A stretch of 43,138 nucleotides of DNA from Phaeodactylibacter sp. (GCA_020436535.1 JAGQXQ010000109.1:1-43138), one strand, 5' to 3'. Positions 8,826 through 17,406 are shown, numbered from the stretch's first letter. Translations and numbers: made by a program. The notes: generated by a model from the sequence alone, not told the origin.

Positions 8826-9392
8826 TCAAATCCGAACGCTCAAACCAAAGGTAACCAACGATATGCCAAAGCCCAGCTCGCCGAACAGGCCCAGCCGGGG
8901 TGTAAAGCTGTGACGGCCGCCAATGAACCCGGCGAAGACCATCTTTCCGGAGTTTTCCTTGATCCCCTTCTCCTCCTTTACTTTTTCGATCTGGCCTTCC
9001 ATCATTTCAATGTTGGAGTGGGTATAGGCCACCGACATACCCCCGTAAATATTCCAGGGCCCCACTGGGCGGCTTTGTGCGGCCAGGCGCAGTCCGAAGA
9101 GCGAGAAGCTGTTCCGCCATTTTGCCGTTCCGCCATCTACCATTGTCCGTAGGCCGGTTTCGGTTACGGAATAGCCGGCAAAGGCGCCCAGGCTGAAATT
9201 TTCGGCCACCTTAAAATCAGCCGACAGGCTGAGGGGCGGCAATATCACCTTGCCGGCATCTTTAATGAAGGTCGGCAATAAACCTATGGAGGCATTGATG
9301 TCCACATATTTCTTAGGTGCCCGGCGATGCTGGGCATTGGCTGTTTGGGATAAAAAGAAAACGAGGATCGAGAGCAGCATTACGTTTTTCAT
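8826..9392 (-). CDS. Small outer-membrane beta-barrel protein
   Basis: A 188-residue exported protein. Residues 1-20 are a signal peptide (MKNVMLLSILVFFLSQTANA, then QHRR). The rest alternates short amphipathic strands with turns (YVDINASIGLLPTFI, LSLSADFKVAENFSLGAFAG, FSLFGLRLAAQ, LGLFGELGFGISLVTFGLSV) and ends in a terminal aromatic/hydrophobic strand, the pattern of an eight-strand outer-membrane barrel of the porin-family beta-barrel type. Function unknown: such proteins may be structural or bind envelope partners. It is convergent with the PUR gene and shares its terminator. No clear promoter box was found upstream. Confidence 0.75.
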   Translation of the reverse strand: MKNVMLLSILVFFLSQTANAQHRRAPKKYVDINASIGLLPTFIKDAGKVILPPLSLSADFKVAENFSLGAFAGYSVTETGLRTMVDGGTAKWRNSFSLFGLRLAAQSRPVGPWNIYGGMSVAYTHSNIEMMEGQIEKVKEEKGIKENSGKMVFAGFIGGRHSFTPRLGLFGELGFGISLVTFGLSVRI

Positions 9393-9693
9393 GATCTAGA
9401 ATTTTAGGATATTATGTTGAGAAAAGACAATAGGCTCTTAGTCCCGTGTTTAGGTTGTTGCTTGAACACAGGTAGTGAAACCCCAAAAAGCATAGGTAGG
9501 GCTAACACCGAAAAGGCCGCTTGCCGGGGATGCTTTTTAAGAACCAGTAAATTCGTGTGAGTTTTTTTTCACATTAAAGGGCTTCACTATATCTGAAGCC
9601 ACGCATGAAAAGTTCTCACTCTATCCGCGCGATTTGAATAGCAGGCGTATTCAATCTATTAATATTGACGAAATAAGTATAGCCATAGTTGGG

Positions 9694-9936
9694 TCATGCC
9701 TTCATTTTAACAGTTCGCAACGTTTCATTTTCTTCGGCAGAACCATCAGAAATCAGCAATTTGTAGTAATGAAAAACAAATTCTCCATTTGAGATTTTGA
9801 AATATGGCTCACCTTCAGGCCATTTAGGCTTCCAGGCTTCGCCCTATTTCACAACCGTCGAACTTGTTTTTTCAGATTCCTTAAACCTTTGTTTTATTCA
9901 AATTACAACATTCTTGGCAATGATGCCTTCAAAATT
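9694..9936 (-). pseudogene. Decayed coding remnant with two in-frame stops
   Basis: On the minus strand one frame reads like protein for about 80 codons. The last 49 codons (9694-9843) are uninterrupted and protein-like (WKPKWPEGEPYFKISNGEF, VFHYYKLLISDGSAEENE, LRTVKMKA then TGA). Upstream in the same frame are LLGNFEGIIAKNVVI, a TGA, IKQRFKESEKTSSTVVK and a TAG at 9844-9846. I do not recognise the family. The two stops and the missing start suggest a dead gene. It also explains an open frame on the plus strand (9797-10129) as antisense. Confidence 0.45.
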
Positions 9937-9938
9937 TC

Positions 9939-9974
9939 CCAAAAGTCAGGTTCCTGCCAAAAGTCAGGTTCTGG
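9939..9974. repeat. Two tandem copies of an 18-bp unit
   Basis: CCAAAAGTCAGGTTCCTG (9939-9956) is followed directly by CCAAAAGTCAGGTTCTGG (9957-9974). Read on the minus strand in one frame it encodes a repeated EPDFWQ/EPDFWE. It abuts the decayed coding remnant and may be part of the same dead gene. Confidence 0.6.
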
Positions 9975-10156
9975 CTCCAGGATTGACATGCTCACCGTAC
10001 AAAAATGAGACAATAACCGGTGAATTGCCAGGACAAAATTTGGCGTTTATCGAAGTGTTTTCCATGCTGCTGGATTATACAGAGATGATTTACAGGCTGT
10101 TAACCGGAGAGAATATCAATTTTTATTAAAAAATTCTTGACCAGTTCCGAACTTCA

Positions 10157-12253
10157 CTAATACCCCCCAAAATATCGGCGAAAGAACCACTCCACCGTCA
10201 ACAGCCCCAGCAGGGCAAAAAAGAGCCACTTGAGATTGATCACCGGCTGGGTGCGGGAAGTCTCATAAATGACAGGCTTCACCTCGCGCTGACGGATCAT
10301 ATCTGCAATGGAGGCCAAATCAGCCGGGTAAACCAGTTGGCCGCCGTACTTTTCGCTAAGCAGGCGCAGCAGGCCATGATTGGCAGTGGCCTCATAAGAT
10401 TCCAGTTGGATGGGTTGCACGCTGAACTGGCCGCTATAGGTGAGGTTTTCACCGTTGTAACTGGTAGAAGCCTGGAAGCTATAATTACCCACCGGCAGGA
10501 TGCCGGCGTTGAGGCGGTAGTCCTCCCCTACCCTATTGAAAGTGAAGTTGAACTCCTTGCCCGCGCCATCCGTAATGACCAACCTCGCGTCGGGCTCGTT
10601 GACCAGCTCAAAGCTCTCGTTATACAATTCGGCGTCGAAGTAGATGCTTTCATTTTCATTAAAGATATTCTTACTCAGGCTGGCCCGGAAGCGGCGCTTG
10701 TCTTCCTTCAGGCTCAGGTACTGCACCGTTTTAGTAGCCAGTTCATTAAAGATATCGTGGTTCTGGTTTTGAAGATAGTCAAAGAGCCGCCATCTCCAGG
10801 CCCCTTCTCCAAAGAGGATTCCTGCTTTCGACTGCCCCTCATCCCCCAAAACCAGCAAGGGATAGCGGGTATCAACCTTCCCAATGCGCTGGTAAAGCAA
10901 TACCTGTCCGTTGCTGGATAAAGTATACTCACCGAAAGGCGCGAGCAAAGGGGGAAAATTGATGATGTTGTCGGTGAGGTGTTCGCTCAGCTTAAACAAG
11001 CTGAAAGTACTGTTTACCCTCCCCTGCACCTCATTGGTGTTGCCGCTACTGGCCCGCAAATCGGCCATAGACTGCAATTGGTTGAGCCGGGCCAGGTTCG
11101 ACTGAGACCCTACAATGAAAAGGTGAGGGATATTGCGCTCCCTGATCGTATTCAGCACCGCTGCCGCATCATTCATCCGGCTGGGCAACTGGTGCAGGAT
11201 AACAAAGTCAAATGCCGCTACATTCTCTTTCAGCTCATCGATATAAGCTGCTTTGATCTCATAGTTTTTATTGCTGGACAAAGCCTGCCGGAAAGCCGTG
11301 ATATCTGGATGCGGGGAATTGGCCAGGATCAGTATTTTCTGGCGGGCGTCCAGCACATCCACAAAAATGTCTTTGCTGTTATTAGCCGTGGTAGCCTCCC
11401 CCGGCACCTCGCTGAGCACCACCCGGTAGCGCTGTACCCCGGCCGGGCTGGCCTCCAGGATGAGTTCCCGGGTCTCGAAGAAGTCATTGCTGTTAATATC
11501 GACCGGGCTTTGCTGGAGCCGGCGCAGTTGATTGCCTTCCACCTTGTAAACGCTGAGCTGGCTTTTGCTTCCGCTGGCATTCTCAGCGGCAATATCCACC
11601 TGCACACTGAATTTGTCCCCCAGGTATGCGATGCGATTGTGAAATACCCGCTTGGCGACCAGGTCCCGCTGCGCTGTCGTGTCTCCCAACGCGATGGTAA
11701 AAACGGGCGCACCCAATTGGGTAGAGATATACAGGGGATTACTCCCCTCGTTATAGATGCCGTCAGTAGCCAGAATGACCGCCCCGAGGTTTTGGTTGCT
11801 GTACAGGTCATACACGGTAGAGAGGGCATCGGAGAGGTTACTCAGCTTATCCGTATAGTCATCCTTTATCCCCTCCCGGACACTGCTGCCAAAGGAGTAC
11901 TCCTTCAATTCATAATCGCCCTCCAGTTGCCGGGCCAGTTGTTGCAAAGATTCGCGGTAGGCATTGCGTTCGGCCTCCGTCCATCCTGCCGCCACCGACT
12001 CCGATACGTCCTGAGCAAGAACCACCACCGGCTTTTTCACATCCCGGATAATATGCTTCAGCAGAGGGGATAGCAGCAGCAGGGCGATCAGCGTTACCGA
12101 CAAGAAGCGAACGCCACCCAATGCCCAGTTGAGAAAACGCGACTGCTCGCGAAAGTTCTTGTCGCGGTAATACAGAAAGGCCGCGTAGGCCAGCCCCAAA
12201 AAAATACATAGTATAATATACCAGGAAGGATACTGAAAAGTGATATTGTCCAT
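10157..12253 (-). CDS. vWA-like inner-membrane protein (BatA-like architecture)
   Basis: A 698-residue membrane protein. Two N-terminal helices (about 11-29 and 47-66) precede a von Willebrand A-like domain with a MIDAS-like DVSES motif (82-86) and ATDGIYNEG (162-170). A middle segment resembles a class I glutamine-amidotransferase-like fold (ILILANSPHPDITAF ... IPHLFIVGS), and a final helix near 672-692 is followed by FRRYFGGY. This layout is common in Bacteroidota proteins related to the BatA/aerotolerance group, with bulk domains in the periplasm; no enzyme activity can be claimed. I prefer ATG 12253 to the GTG at 12274 because the first helix follows it at the usual distance. It is divergent from the exported protein gene at 12506. 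Confidence 0.75.
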   Translation of the reverse strand: MDNITFQYPSWYIILCIFLGLAYAAFLYYRDKNFREQSRFLNWALGGVRFLSVTLIALLLLSPLLKHIIRDVKKPVVVLAQDVSESVAAGWTEAERNAYRESLQQLARQLEGDYELKEYSFGSSVREGIKDDYTDKLSNLSDALSTVYDLYSNQNLGAVILATDGIYNEGSNPLYISTQLGAPVFTIALGDTTAQRDLVAKRVFHNRIAYLGDKFSVQVDIAAENASGSKSQLSVYKVEGNQLRRLQQSPVDINSNDFFETRELILEASPAGVQRYRVVLSEVPGEATTANNSKDIFVDVLDARQKILILANSPHPDITAFRQALSSNKNYEIKAAYIDELKENVAAFDFVILHQLPSRMNDAAAVLNTIRERNIPHLFIVGSQSNLARLNQLQSMADLRASSGNTNEVQGRVNSTFSLFKLSEHLTDNIINFPPLLAPFGEYTLSSNGQVLLYQRIGKVDTRYPLLVLGDEGQSKAGILFGEGAWRWRLFDYLQNQNHDIFNELATKTVQYLSLKEDKRRFRASLSKNIFNENESIYFDAELYNESFELVNEPDARLVITDGAGKEFNFTFNRVGEDYRLNAGILPVGNYSFQASTSYNGENLTYSGQFSVQPIQLESYEATANHGLLRLLSEKYGGQLVYPADLASIADMIRQREVKPVIYETSRTQPVINLKWLFFALLGLLTVEWFFRRYFGGY

Positions 12254-12505
12254 GAAGATTGTCTGATTAATCACTACTTAGGATAATAACCTCCTAAATT
12301 GCCGTTTGTTGTTCTTTTCGTATGGGTAGAACTTAAAACCTGCAATAATAACTGATTTTCGGCGGCGGCCGGAGCGCCTTTTGTTACAATTATGTTAAAA
12401 CGGACAACCAGCCTTCCAAATTTCCGTTTTTTCATTAGAATGAGTTGCAAAGGTATATATTTCCGATGCCCTCTGTTGTTTATAAGAACTAAAAGTATCA
12501 GACCA

Positions 12506-13783
12506 ATGAAGAAAATAGCCATCCTCCTGATCATAGCCTTTATGGCTTTGCAAGCGCGGGCTGCATATATCCTTATCCCCATGGACGCAGATTCCCAGAA
12601 AGACCACCTCAAAGCCTATGGTATTACCTACTGGGTGCTGGCCGGAGGGTCGGAGGCCTGGTGGCTGCTCAACTACCGGGGAGGAAGTTTCGCTTTTCCT
12701 CACAACCGCGTATTCGAAAAAGAATGCCTGACCCGTGGCGTCAGTTTTGAGATCATTGCCGACGGACAGTTCAACAAGATCCTGGAGGACATTTCCAACC
12801 CAGAGGTCAATATGGAAGCCATGAAGTTGGAAAAGGCGCCCAAAATAGCGGTTTACACGCCCGACGTCAACGCCAAAGGCGAAAAGATACAACCATGGGA
12901 CGATGCCGTGACCCTCGTTCTCACTTACGCCGAGATCCCCTATGAAACGATCTACGATACAGAAGTGCTCAGCAACGAACTGGTCAAATACGACTGGCTG
13001 CACCTCCACCACGAGGACTTCACCGGGCAATACGGCCGGTTCTATCGTTCCTACAATAACCAACCTTGGTATCGGGAAAACCAACGCCGGATGGAAGAAC
13101 TGGCCAGCTTGAACGGTTTTTCCAAGGTTTCCCAGCTCAAACTGGCGGTGGTGAAAAAAATAAAAGAATATGTGATCGGCGGCGGCTTCATGTTCGCTAT
13201 GTGTTCAGCCACCGACACCTACGATATTGCCCTGGCCGCCGAAGGCCTTGATATCTGCGCTGAGATGTACGACGGCGACCCCATGGACCCCAACGCACAA
13301 GCCAAACTGGATTTTAGCAAGACCTTTGCCTTCGAAAATTTTCAGCTGTCCCGAAACCCGCTGGAATACGAATACTCCACCATCGACCACAGCCGGGGCC
13401 GCAACGTCAATCCAGAACAGGACTACTTTACCCTCTTTGACTTCTCTGCCAAGTGGGACCCCGTCCCCACTATGTTAACCCAAAACCACACCCGGACCGT
13501 CAAAGGCTTTATGGGCCAAACCACTGCTTTCAGCAAGGAGTTTATTAAGTCTAATGTCCTGGTGATGGGAGAAAACAAACCGGCAAAAGAAGCCCGTTAT
13601 ATTCACAACAACTACGGCCAGGGATTCTGGACCTTTTACGGGGGCCATGACCCCGAAGACTACCGGCACTACGTTCACGACCCGGAAACGGACCTCAATC
13701 TGCATCCCAATTCCCCGGGCTACCGCCTGATCCTGAACAATGTGTTGTTCCCGGCGGCGAAGAAGAAAAAGCGGAAGACGTAG
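12506..13783 (+). CDS. Exported protein of the so-called asparagine synthetase B-like group
   Basis: A 425-residue exported protein. A signal peptide (MKKIAILLIIAFMALQARA) is followed by AYILIPMDADSQKDHLKAYG and a conserved YWVLAGGSEAWWLLNYRGGS segment. I remember such proteins being labelled asparagine synthetase B in Bacteroidota, but there is no N-terminal Cys nucleophile and no SGGxDS ATP-pyrophosphatase loop, so that label is not supported. Residues about 110-290 may form a glutamine-amidotransferase-like Rossmann fold (KIAVYTPDV, YDWLHLHHEDF, GGGFMFAMCSATD), and the late FWTFYGGHDPEDYRHYV is His/Asp-rich. Function unknown. ATG 12506 is chosen because the signal peptide starts there; an upstream extension in frame lacks protein character. 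Confidence 0.75.
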   Translation: MKKIAILLIIAFMALQARAAYILIPMDADSQKDHLKAYGITYWVLAGGSEAWWLLNYRGGSFAFPHNRVFEKECLTRGVSFEIIADGQFNKILEDISNPEVNMEAMKLEKAPKIAVYTPDVNAKGEKIQPWDDAVTLVLTYAEIPYETIYDTEVLSNELVKYDWLHLHHEDFTGQYGRFYRSYNNQPWYRENQRRMEELASLNGFSKVSQLKLAVVKKIKEYVIGGGFMFAMCSATDTYDIALAAEGLDICAEMYDGDPMDPNAQAKLDFSKTFAFENFQLSRNPLEYEYSTIDHSRGRNVNPEQDYFTLFDFSAKWDPVPTMLTQNHTRTVKGFMGQTTAFSKEFIKSNVLVMGENKPAKEARYIHNNYGQGFWTFYGGHDPEDYRHYVHDPETDLNLHPNSPGYRLILNNVLFPAAKKKKRKT

Positions 13784-13862
13784 GGGAGGGATTCGGGATT
13801 CGGTGATTGCCAGGCAATCCCATATCTCGCGAGCAACGGCTAACCAGTAACGAATCCCTAAA
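13784..13862. repeat. Nested inverted repeats in a convergent spacer
   Basis: AGGGATTCG at 13787-13795 is reverse-complemented at 13851-13859, and GATTGCC/GGCAATC forms a palindrome at 13804-13818. They sit between two convergent genes. There is no U-run, so a terminator role is uncertain. Confidence 0.35.
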
Positions 13863-15197
13863 TCACGGCTCTTCAAACTGGGTAAAGATCAGCCCTGCCA
13901 AAATGCAGAGAACGCCCCCAAAGACAGCCGCCAGGCGGATGCCGAGATCATCGAAGGGGTCTTTCCCCAGTAGGGTCAGTATAGCAAAAGCCATGATACC
14001 GACGGTTTGCCCTAGTTTGGTAGAAAAATTGCGGACAGCAAAGAACATTGCCTCTTTTTGCTGGCCGGTGTGGCTGCCGTCTTGTTCAGCAATCTCAGCG
14101 ATGATGGCGTAAGGCAAAATGCCGAGAAAAGCCGTAGGAATGGCAACGATCAGGGCAAAGCCAAAGATCTGTACCCGGGGTGGCAGAGGCCCTTTACCCA
14201 AAAAGAAGAGCCACAGTAAAGCCACCCCCAGGCTTAACAAGGACCAGATCACCAGTTTCCGCTTTTCAACCCTGTTGGCCAGGCGAACCACCAACGGATA
14301 GAACAGAAGTGAAAACAACACCATCACCCCCATGACTACCCCCCCGATGCCCTCATTGAGGAACAGCAACACTTTGACAAAATAGAGCATGCCGCTGCTG
14401 ATAATCGTAATGGAAACGAAATAGGAAAAATCCGCCGTTATGAAAATGAGAAAATTCCGGTGGGTTAGAATGTGGCGGAACGCCGCCATCAAAGGAACAG
14501 TCGCCGGCTGTCCGGAGCAATCGCGCTGCTCATCGATACTGAAAAGTGGAATGAACATGAACGCCCCGCCCAGCACATACAGGCCGCCAATCGCCAGTTG
14601 AAAGGCGGCGTGCCGGTTCGAAACTTGAAAGCCCCCCTGTATAAGGTCGGCAATTGCCGGCGTTTGGGAAGAAATGATAATCCCCAATACAAAGGCCAGG
14701 GACAGCCAGGTAGACAGGCGCACCTTGGCTTCTGAGCCAGGCGCTAATTCCGGCAATAAAGCGTTATAAGGAATAATGTACACGGTCAGGGAAAGATAAA
14801 AACAGGCCTGAATAACCGCCAGCCACCACACATTGCTGTAGCTTTCCCTGTACTCCAATGGAAGAAAAACCAGGATGCCAAAAAAAACGGAGGGTAGGAT
14901 AGCCACCTTCATGAATGGAATTCGCCGGCCCTTTGGATGATGCGACCGGTCGCTCCAATAGGCGATGAGCGGGTCGGTGATAGCGTCAAACAGGCGCCCG
15001 CTGGCAGCAATCAGGGACAAGAGGGTGAAAATACCAAGGATAGTGGCTTGCGGGATCAGCTGTCCCATCCCTGAATTGCTGGGAGGGATGTAAAAATAGA
15101 TCAGCATCACCGCCAGGATATTAATCATGATGGACCAGCCCAACATCCCGCAGGCATAACCAAATTGTCGCCACAATGACAAGGGCCGTTCCGGCAT
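13863..15197 (-). CDS. MFS symporter of the GPH (MelB-like) family
   Basis: A 444-residue, roughly 12-helix inner-membrane transporter. The N-terminal half has the GPH-family signature: RLFDAITDPLIAYWSDRSH then KGRRIPFM, equivalent to the DPxxxxxSD and GRRRP loop of melibiose-type sugar:cation symporters. The C-terminal half carries VRLANRVEKRKLV in the central repeat loop. The probable substrate is a sugar or glycoside taken up with a cation, but the specificity cannot be read. I chose ATG 15197 (MPERPLSLWRQFGYACG) since this family starts just before helix 1; upstream in-frame codons overlap the promoter. It is divergent from the HtrA-like protease gene. Confidence 0.85.
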   Translation of the reverse strand: MPERPLSLWRQFGYACGMLGWSIMINILAVMLIYFYIPPSNSGMGQLIPQATILGIFTLLSLIAASGRLFDAITDPLIAYWSDRSHHPKGRRIPFMKVAILPSVFFGILVFLPLEYRESYSNVWWLAVIQACFYLSLTVYIIPYNALLPELAPGSEAKVRLSTWLSLAFVLGIIISSQTPAIADLIQGGFQVSNRHAAFQLAIGGLYVLGGAFMFIPLFSIDEQRDCSGQPATVPLMAAFRHILTHRNFLIFITADFSYFVSITIISSGMLYFVKVLLFLNEGIGGVVMGVMVLFSLLFYPLVVRLANRVEKRKLVIWSLLSLGVALLWLFFLGKGPLPPRVQIFGFALIVAIPTAFLGILPYAIIAEIAEQDGSHTGQQKEAMFFAVRNFSTKLGQTVGIMAFAILTLLGKDPFDDLGIRLAAVFGGVLCILAGLIFTQFEEP

Positions 15198-15229
15198 TTT
15201 TATATTTATTGTGATCCTATTATTGTTTA

Positions 15230-15237
15230 CAAAGATA
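15230..15237 (-). promoter_or_regulatory. Bacteroidota -7 box for the GPH symporter
   Basis: The minus strand reads TATCTTTG, a full TAnnTTTG match, 33 nt before the ATG at 15197. The upstream element is weak (CTTTTATGG instead of TTTG). It supports the chosen start codon. Confidence 0.45.
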
Positions 15238-15349
15238 ACAAGGGGAACATTCCATAAAAGTATGGATACAACGAAGCCCGAATAAACAGTTTTTTCCTGG
15301 CTTTGTCCACATCCAGCCACTTTGTTTGTTATAATAAAAAAGTATAGTC

Positions 15350-16519
15350 ATGCCAAAACAATTTCGATTCATTTTATGGCTGGCCTTGCTGGCCTTTGGC
15401 TTCATGGCCGGAATTGCCTGGAAAGGCAAGGATACTACCCGCAATGACAAAGGGCAAACTGAAGCCGACACCGTCTTGTTCGCTGAAAAAGCGGTTCCGG
15501 CTAAAAACACTAATTTGCCTGCTGCACGGGATGCCAGCCCCGGCCACGGGCTGACGCCGGAAGAGCGGGCGACCATACAACTCTTTGAAGACGCGGCCCC
15601 TTCCGTTTGTTTTATTACTACCTCCAACGTCCGCATGGACTATTTCACCCGCGACGTATCGGAGATCCCCCGAGGCACCGGCTCCGGCTTTGTCTGGGAC
15701 CTGGGCGGCCATATTGTCACCAATTTTCACGTCATACAGGGAGCAGACCGGGCCACTGTTACATTGGCCGACCGTTCCACCTGGCCGGCCAAGCTGGTGG
15801 GGCAGGCGCCGGAAAAAGACCTCGCAGTCCTGCGCATCGATGCAGGCCGGGAATTGCTCCACCCCATTCCTATCGGCAGTTCTGAAGAGCTGCGCGTCGG
15901 ACAGTCCGTTTTCGCTATTGGAAATCCATTCGGACTGGACCAAACCCTCACCACCGGCATTGTCAGCGCCCTGGGCAGAGAGATACAATCCGTGGCCGGC
16001 ATCCCCATCCGGGATGTGATACAGACCGATGCGGCAATCAACCCCGGTAACTCCGGCGGGCCGCTGCTGGATTCCTCGGGCCGCCTTATCGGAGTGAATA
16101 CAGCCATCTATAGCCCCTCAGGTGCTTCGGCGGGTATTGGCTTTTCTATTCCGGTTGATGCAGTGAGCTGGATCGTTCCGGAACTGATCGAATACGGGGA
16201 GTTGCGGCGCCCTTCTCTTGGGATTGACCTGGCCCGCCCTCAAATCTTAGCTCGCCTGGGCCTGGAAGGTGCGCTCGTGACCGACGTTAGTAAAGGCGGC
16301 GCTGCAGAACGGGCCGGTATCCGGCCCACCACCCGGGACAACTATGGGTATATCAAACTGGGTGATATCATCATTGGACTTGGAAATACAACGATCAAAA
16401 ATAATAGTGACCTGATTCTGGCTCTGGAAAATTATGAGCCAGGCGATGTGGTTACCGTCCGCCTCCTTCGGGATGAGGAGCAATTGGAAGTCAGGCTGAA
16501 ACTTGACCCCGCAAGGTAA
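15350..16519 (+). CDS. HtrA/DegP-like serine protease with one PDZ domain
   Basis: A 389-residue envelope protease. One N-terminal helix (about 7-23) anchors it to or exports it across the inner membrane. The trypsin-like domain (about 75-285) has the triad His127 (TNFHVI), Asp157 (EKDLAVLRI) and Ser235 (NPGNSGGPLL), plus the GTGSGF start of the fold. One PDZ domain follows (about 290-385; PSLGIDLA, GALVTDVSKGGAAERAGI, GDIIIGLGNTTI). One PDZ and an N-terminal anchor resemble DegS and the plant/cyanobacterial Deg1 types more than two-PDZ DegP. It probably degrades misfolded periplasmic proteins or does regulatory cleavage; substrate unknown. Confidence 0.9.
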   Translation: MPKQFRFILWLALLAFGFMAGIAWKGKDTTRNDKGQTEADTVLFAEKAVPAKNTNLPAARDASPGHGLTPEERATIQLFEDAAPSVCFITTSNVRMDYFTRDVSEIPRGTGSGFVWDLGGHIVTNFHVIQGADRATVTLADRSTWPAKLVGQAPEKDLAVLRIDAGRELLHPIPIGSSEELRVGQSVFAIGNPFGLDQTLTTGIVSALGREIQSVAGIPIRDVIQTDAAINPGNSGGPLLDSSGRLIGVNTAIYSPSGASAGIGFSIPVDAVSWIVPELIEYGELRRPSLGIDLARPQILARLGLEGALVTDVSKGGAAERAGIRPTTRDNYGYIKLGDIIIGLGNTTIKNNSDLILALENYEPGDVVTVRLLRDEEQLEVRLKLDPAR

Positions 16520-16572
16520 AGGCGCCGGGTAAAAAAATCGGAAAAGGGTTGGTCCTTTTACATATACTTTTT

Positions 16573-16580
16573 TATATTTG
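16573..16580 (+). promoter_or_regulatory. Possible weaker promoter box upstream of the RNA unit
   Basis: TATATTTG is a full TAnnTTTG match, with a GTTGG about 20 bp upstream that only partly fits the TTTG element. It could start a longer transcript into the same terminator. Confidence 0.3.
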
Positions 16581-16686
16581 TAATATTATTTTAAACCTAT
16601 TCCGAATATTCTTGTTTAGGCTTTAGATTTTGAAATGTTTTTCCGGAAAATGGTGTATATTGAATAGTTAATGTGATTTAAATCAC

Positions 16687-16716
16687 TTTGGCAATCAACA
16701 AAAACTATTACTTTTG
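16687..16716 (+). promoter_or_regulatory. Strong Bacteroidota promoter of the putative RNA
   Basis: TTTG at 16687-16690, an 18-bp spacer and TACTTTTG at 16709-16716 match the housekeeping promoter, with the same spacing as the PUR gene promoter. Transcription should begin near 16723. No substantial protein-coding frame follows before the terminator at 17004. Confidence 0.7.
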
Positions 16717-16722
16717 TACTAT

Positions 16723-17032
16723 TGAATGCCTACAGAAAGATGTGGGGCAATCTCAAAAAAAATTCTGAAAAAAGTGACCTTGGCTGAAAACTGCGTCAGA
16801 AAGAGTGAAAATTGAAAAGGCGAAAGCAAGCCTCAAAGCGAGGCTGGCAGACGTCAAATTTCAAGGGGAATGCAGTTGATTGACAGCCAGGGGAAACGAG
16901 ATTAAAGTGTTGATTGATAAAGAGTTAAAACCTCTGGCTGTCTCAACATTTTCAACGTAGAAAGGTTTTCATGATATGAATATGGGTTTTAGGTGTTTTT
17001 CTCGGGGAGCTATTTTTTAGCTCCCCTTTTTT
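16723..17032 (+). ncRNA. Unidentified structured RNA, about 310 nt
   Basis: A unit bounded by a good promoter and a strong intrinsic terminator. Stable helices are visible: GACAGCCAGGGG (16882-16893) with CCTCTGGCTGTC (16931-16942), 12 pairs including one G-U, extended after a 2-nt bulge by GTTGA/TCAAC (16875-16879 with 16943-16947); and AGCCTC/GAGGCT closing AAAGC near 16829-16845. I found no tmRNA tag, no RNase P GAGGAAAGTCC motif and no SRP core, so it is not one of those. A divergent 6S RNA is possible. Coding alternatives are weak: a 15-codon frame from ATG 16740, and a 61-codon frame (16778-16960) broken by a TGA at 16877. Confidence 0.5.
17004..17032 (+). terminator. Intrinsic terminator of the putative RNA
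   Basis: GGGGAGCTA (17004-17012) pairs perfectly with TAGCTCCCC (17018-17026) around a TTTTT loop, followed by six T (17027-17032). The nearest upstream stop codon of a protein gene is at 16519, so it most likely ends the separate RNA unit. Confidence 0.85.
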
Positions 17033-17406
17033 GTATAGAGCCCTGGGGAAACAGGCCCTACCACGACCCGCTTTCCCCCAGGTGTAGCCCGCCACCAGGC
17101 ATCCCCCGAATCCTTGCTCTGCCTCTCCAATTTATTATCCCGTCCATCTTTTTCTTTTACACTCTATTTCAAAATATTTTTTGTCGGAACTTGAACTTTT
17201 TGTAGACATTTAGTGTCTATCTTCATCTGGATGTTTTCGCCAAACAAAAACCTGAATACGAGGTTAACGTTGTTCTTTTTTAGAACAATATTACGAAAAC
17301 GAATCCACTCACTAAATTAACTAATGTGCGGATCAAGGCCGTTACCTCACCCGGGCACCGGAAAGCATTGAGGTATAAAGCCTGGCCGTAAAATAACCCA
17401 ATAGCT
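17033..17406. other. Spacer before the MarC gene
   Basis: No gene seen. It holds an imperfect inverted repeat CCTGGGGAAA ... TTTCCCCCAGG (about 17042-17082) and a 7-bp stem TTGTTCT/AGAACAA with a T-loop at 17270-17288. No convincing promoter box was found for the MarC gene. Confidence 0.4.

Larger units (their letters stand above)
9393..10156. other. Gene-poor spacer with remnants
   Basis: Between the barrel-protein gene and the vWA-like gene there is no intact gene. It contains the minus-strand coding remnant at 9694-9936, the tandem 18-mers at 9939-9974, and a short stem (GTGTGA/TCACA flanking a T-run) near 9555-9574. Nothing else was recognised. Confidence 0.45.

Noticed and set aside
9797-10129. 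110-codon plus-strand open frame
   Set aside because: Low-complexity translation, antisense to protein-like minus-strand codons, and it spans the tandem 18-mers.
10979-12073. 364-codon plus-strand open frame
   Set aside because: Antisense to the vWA-like membrane protein; no signal peptide, motif or promoter of its own.
12506-13783. Asparagine synthetase B assignment
   Set aside because: The protein is exported and lacks the catalytic Cys and the SGGxDS loop.
16723-17032. tmRNA, RNase P RNA or SRP RNA
   Set aside because: No tag-peptide frame or CCA end, no GAGGAAAGTCC motif and no SRP tetraloop core were found.
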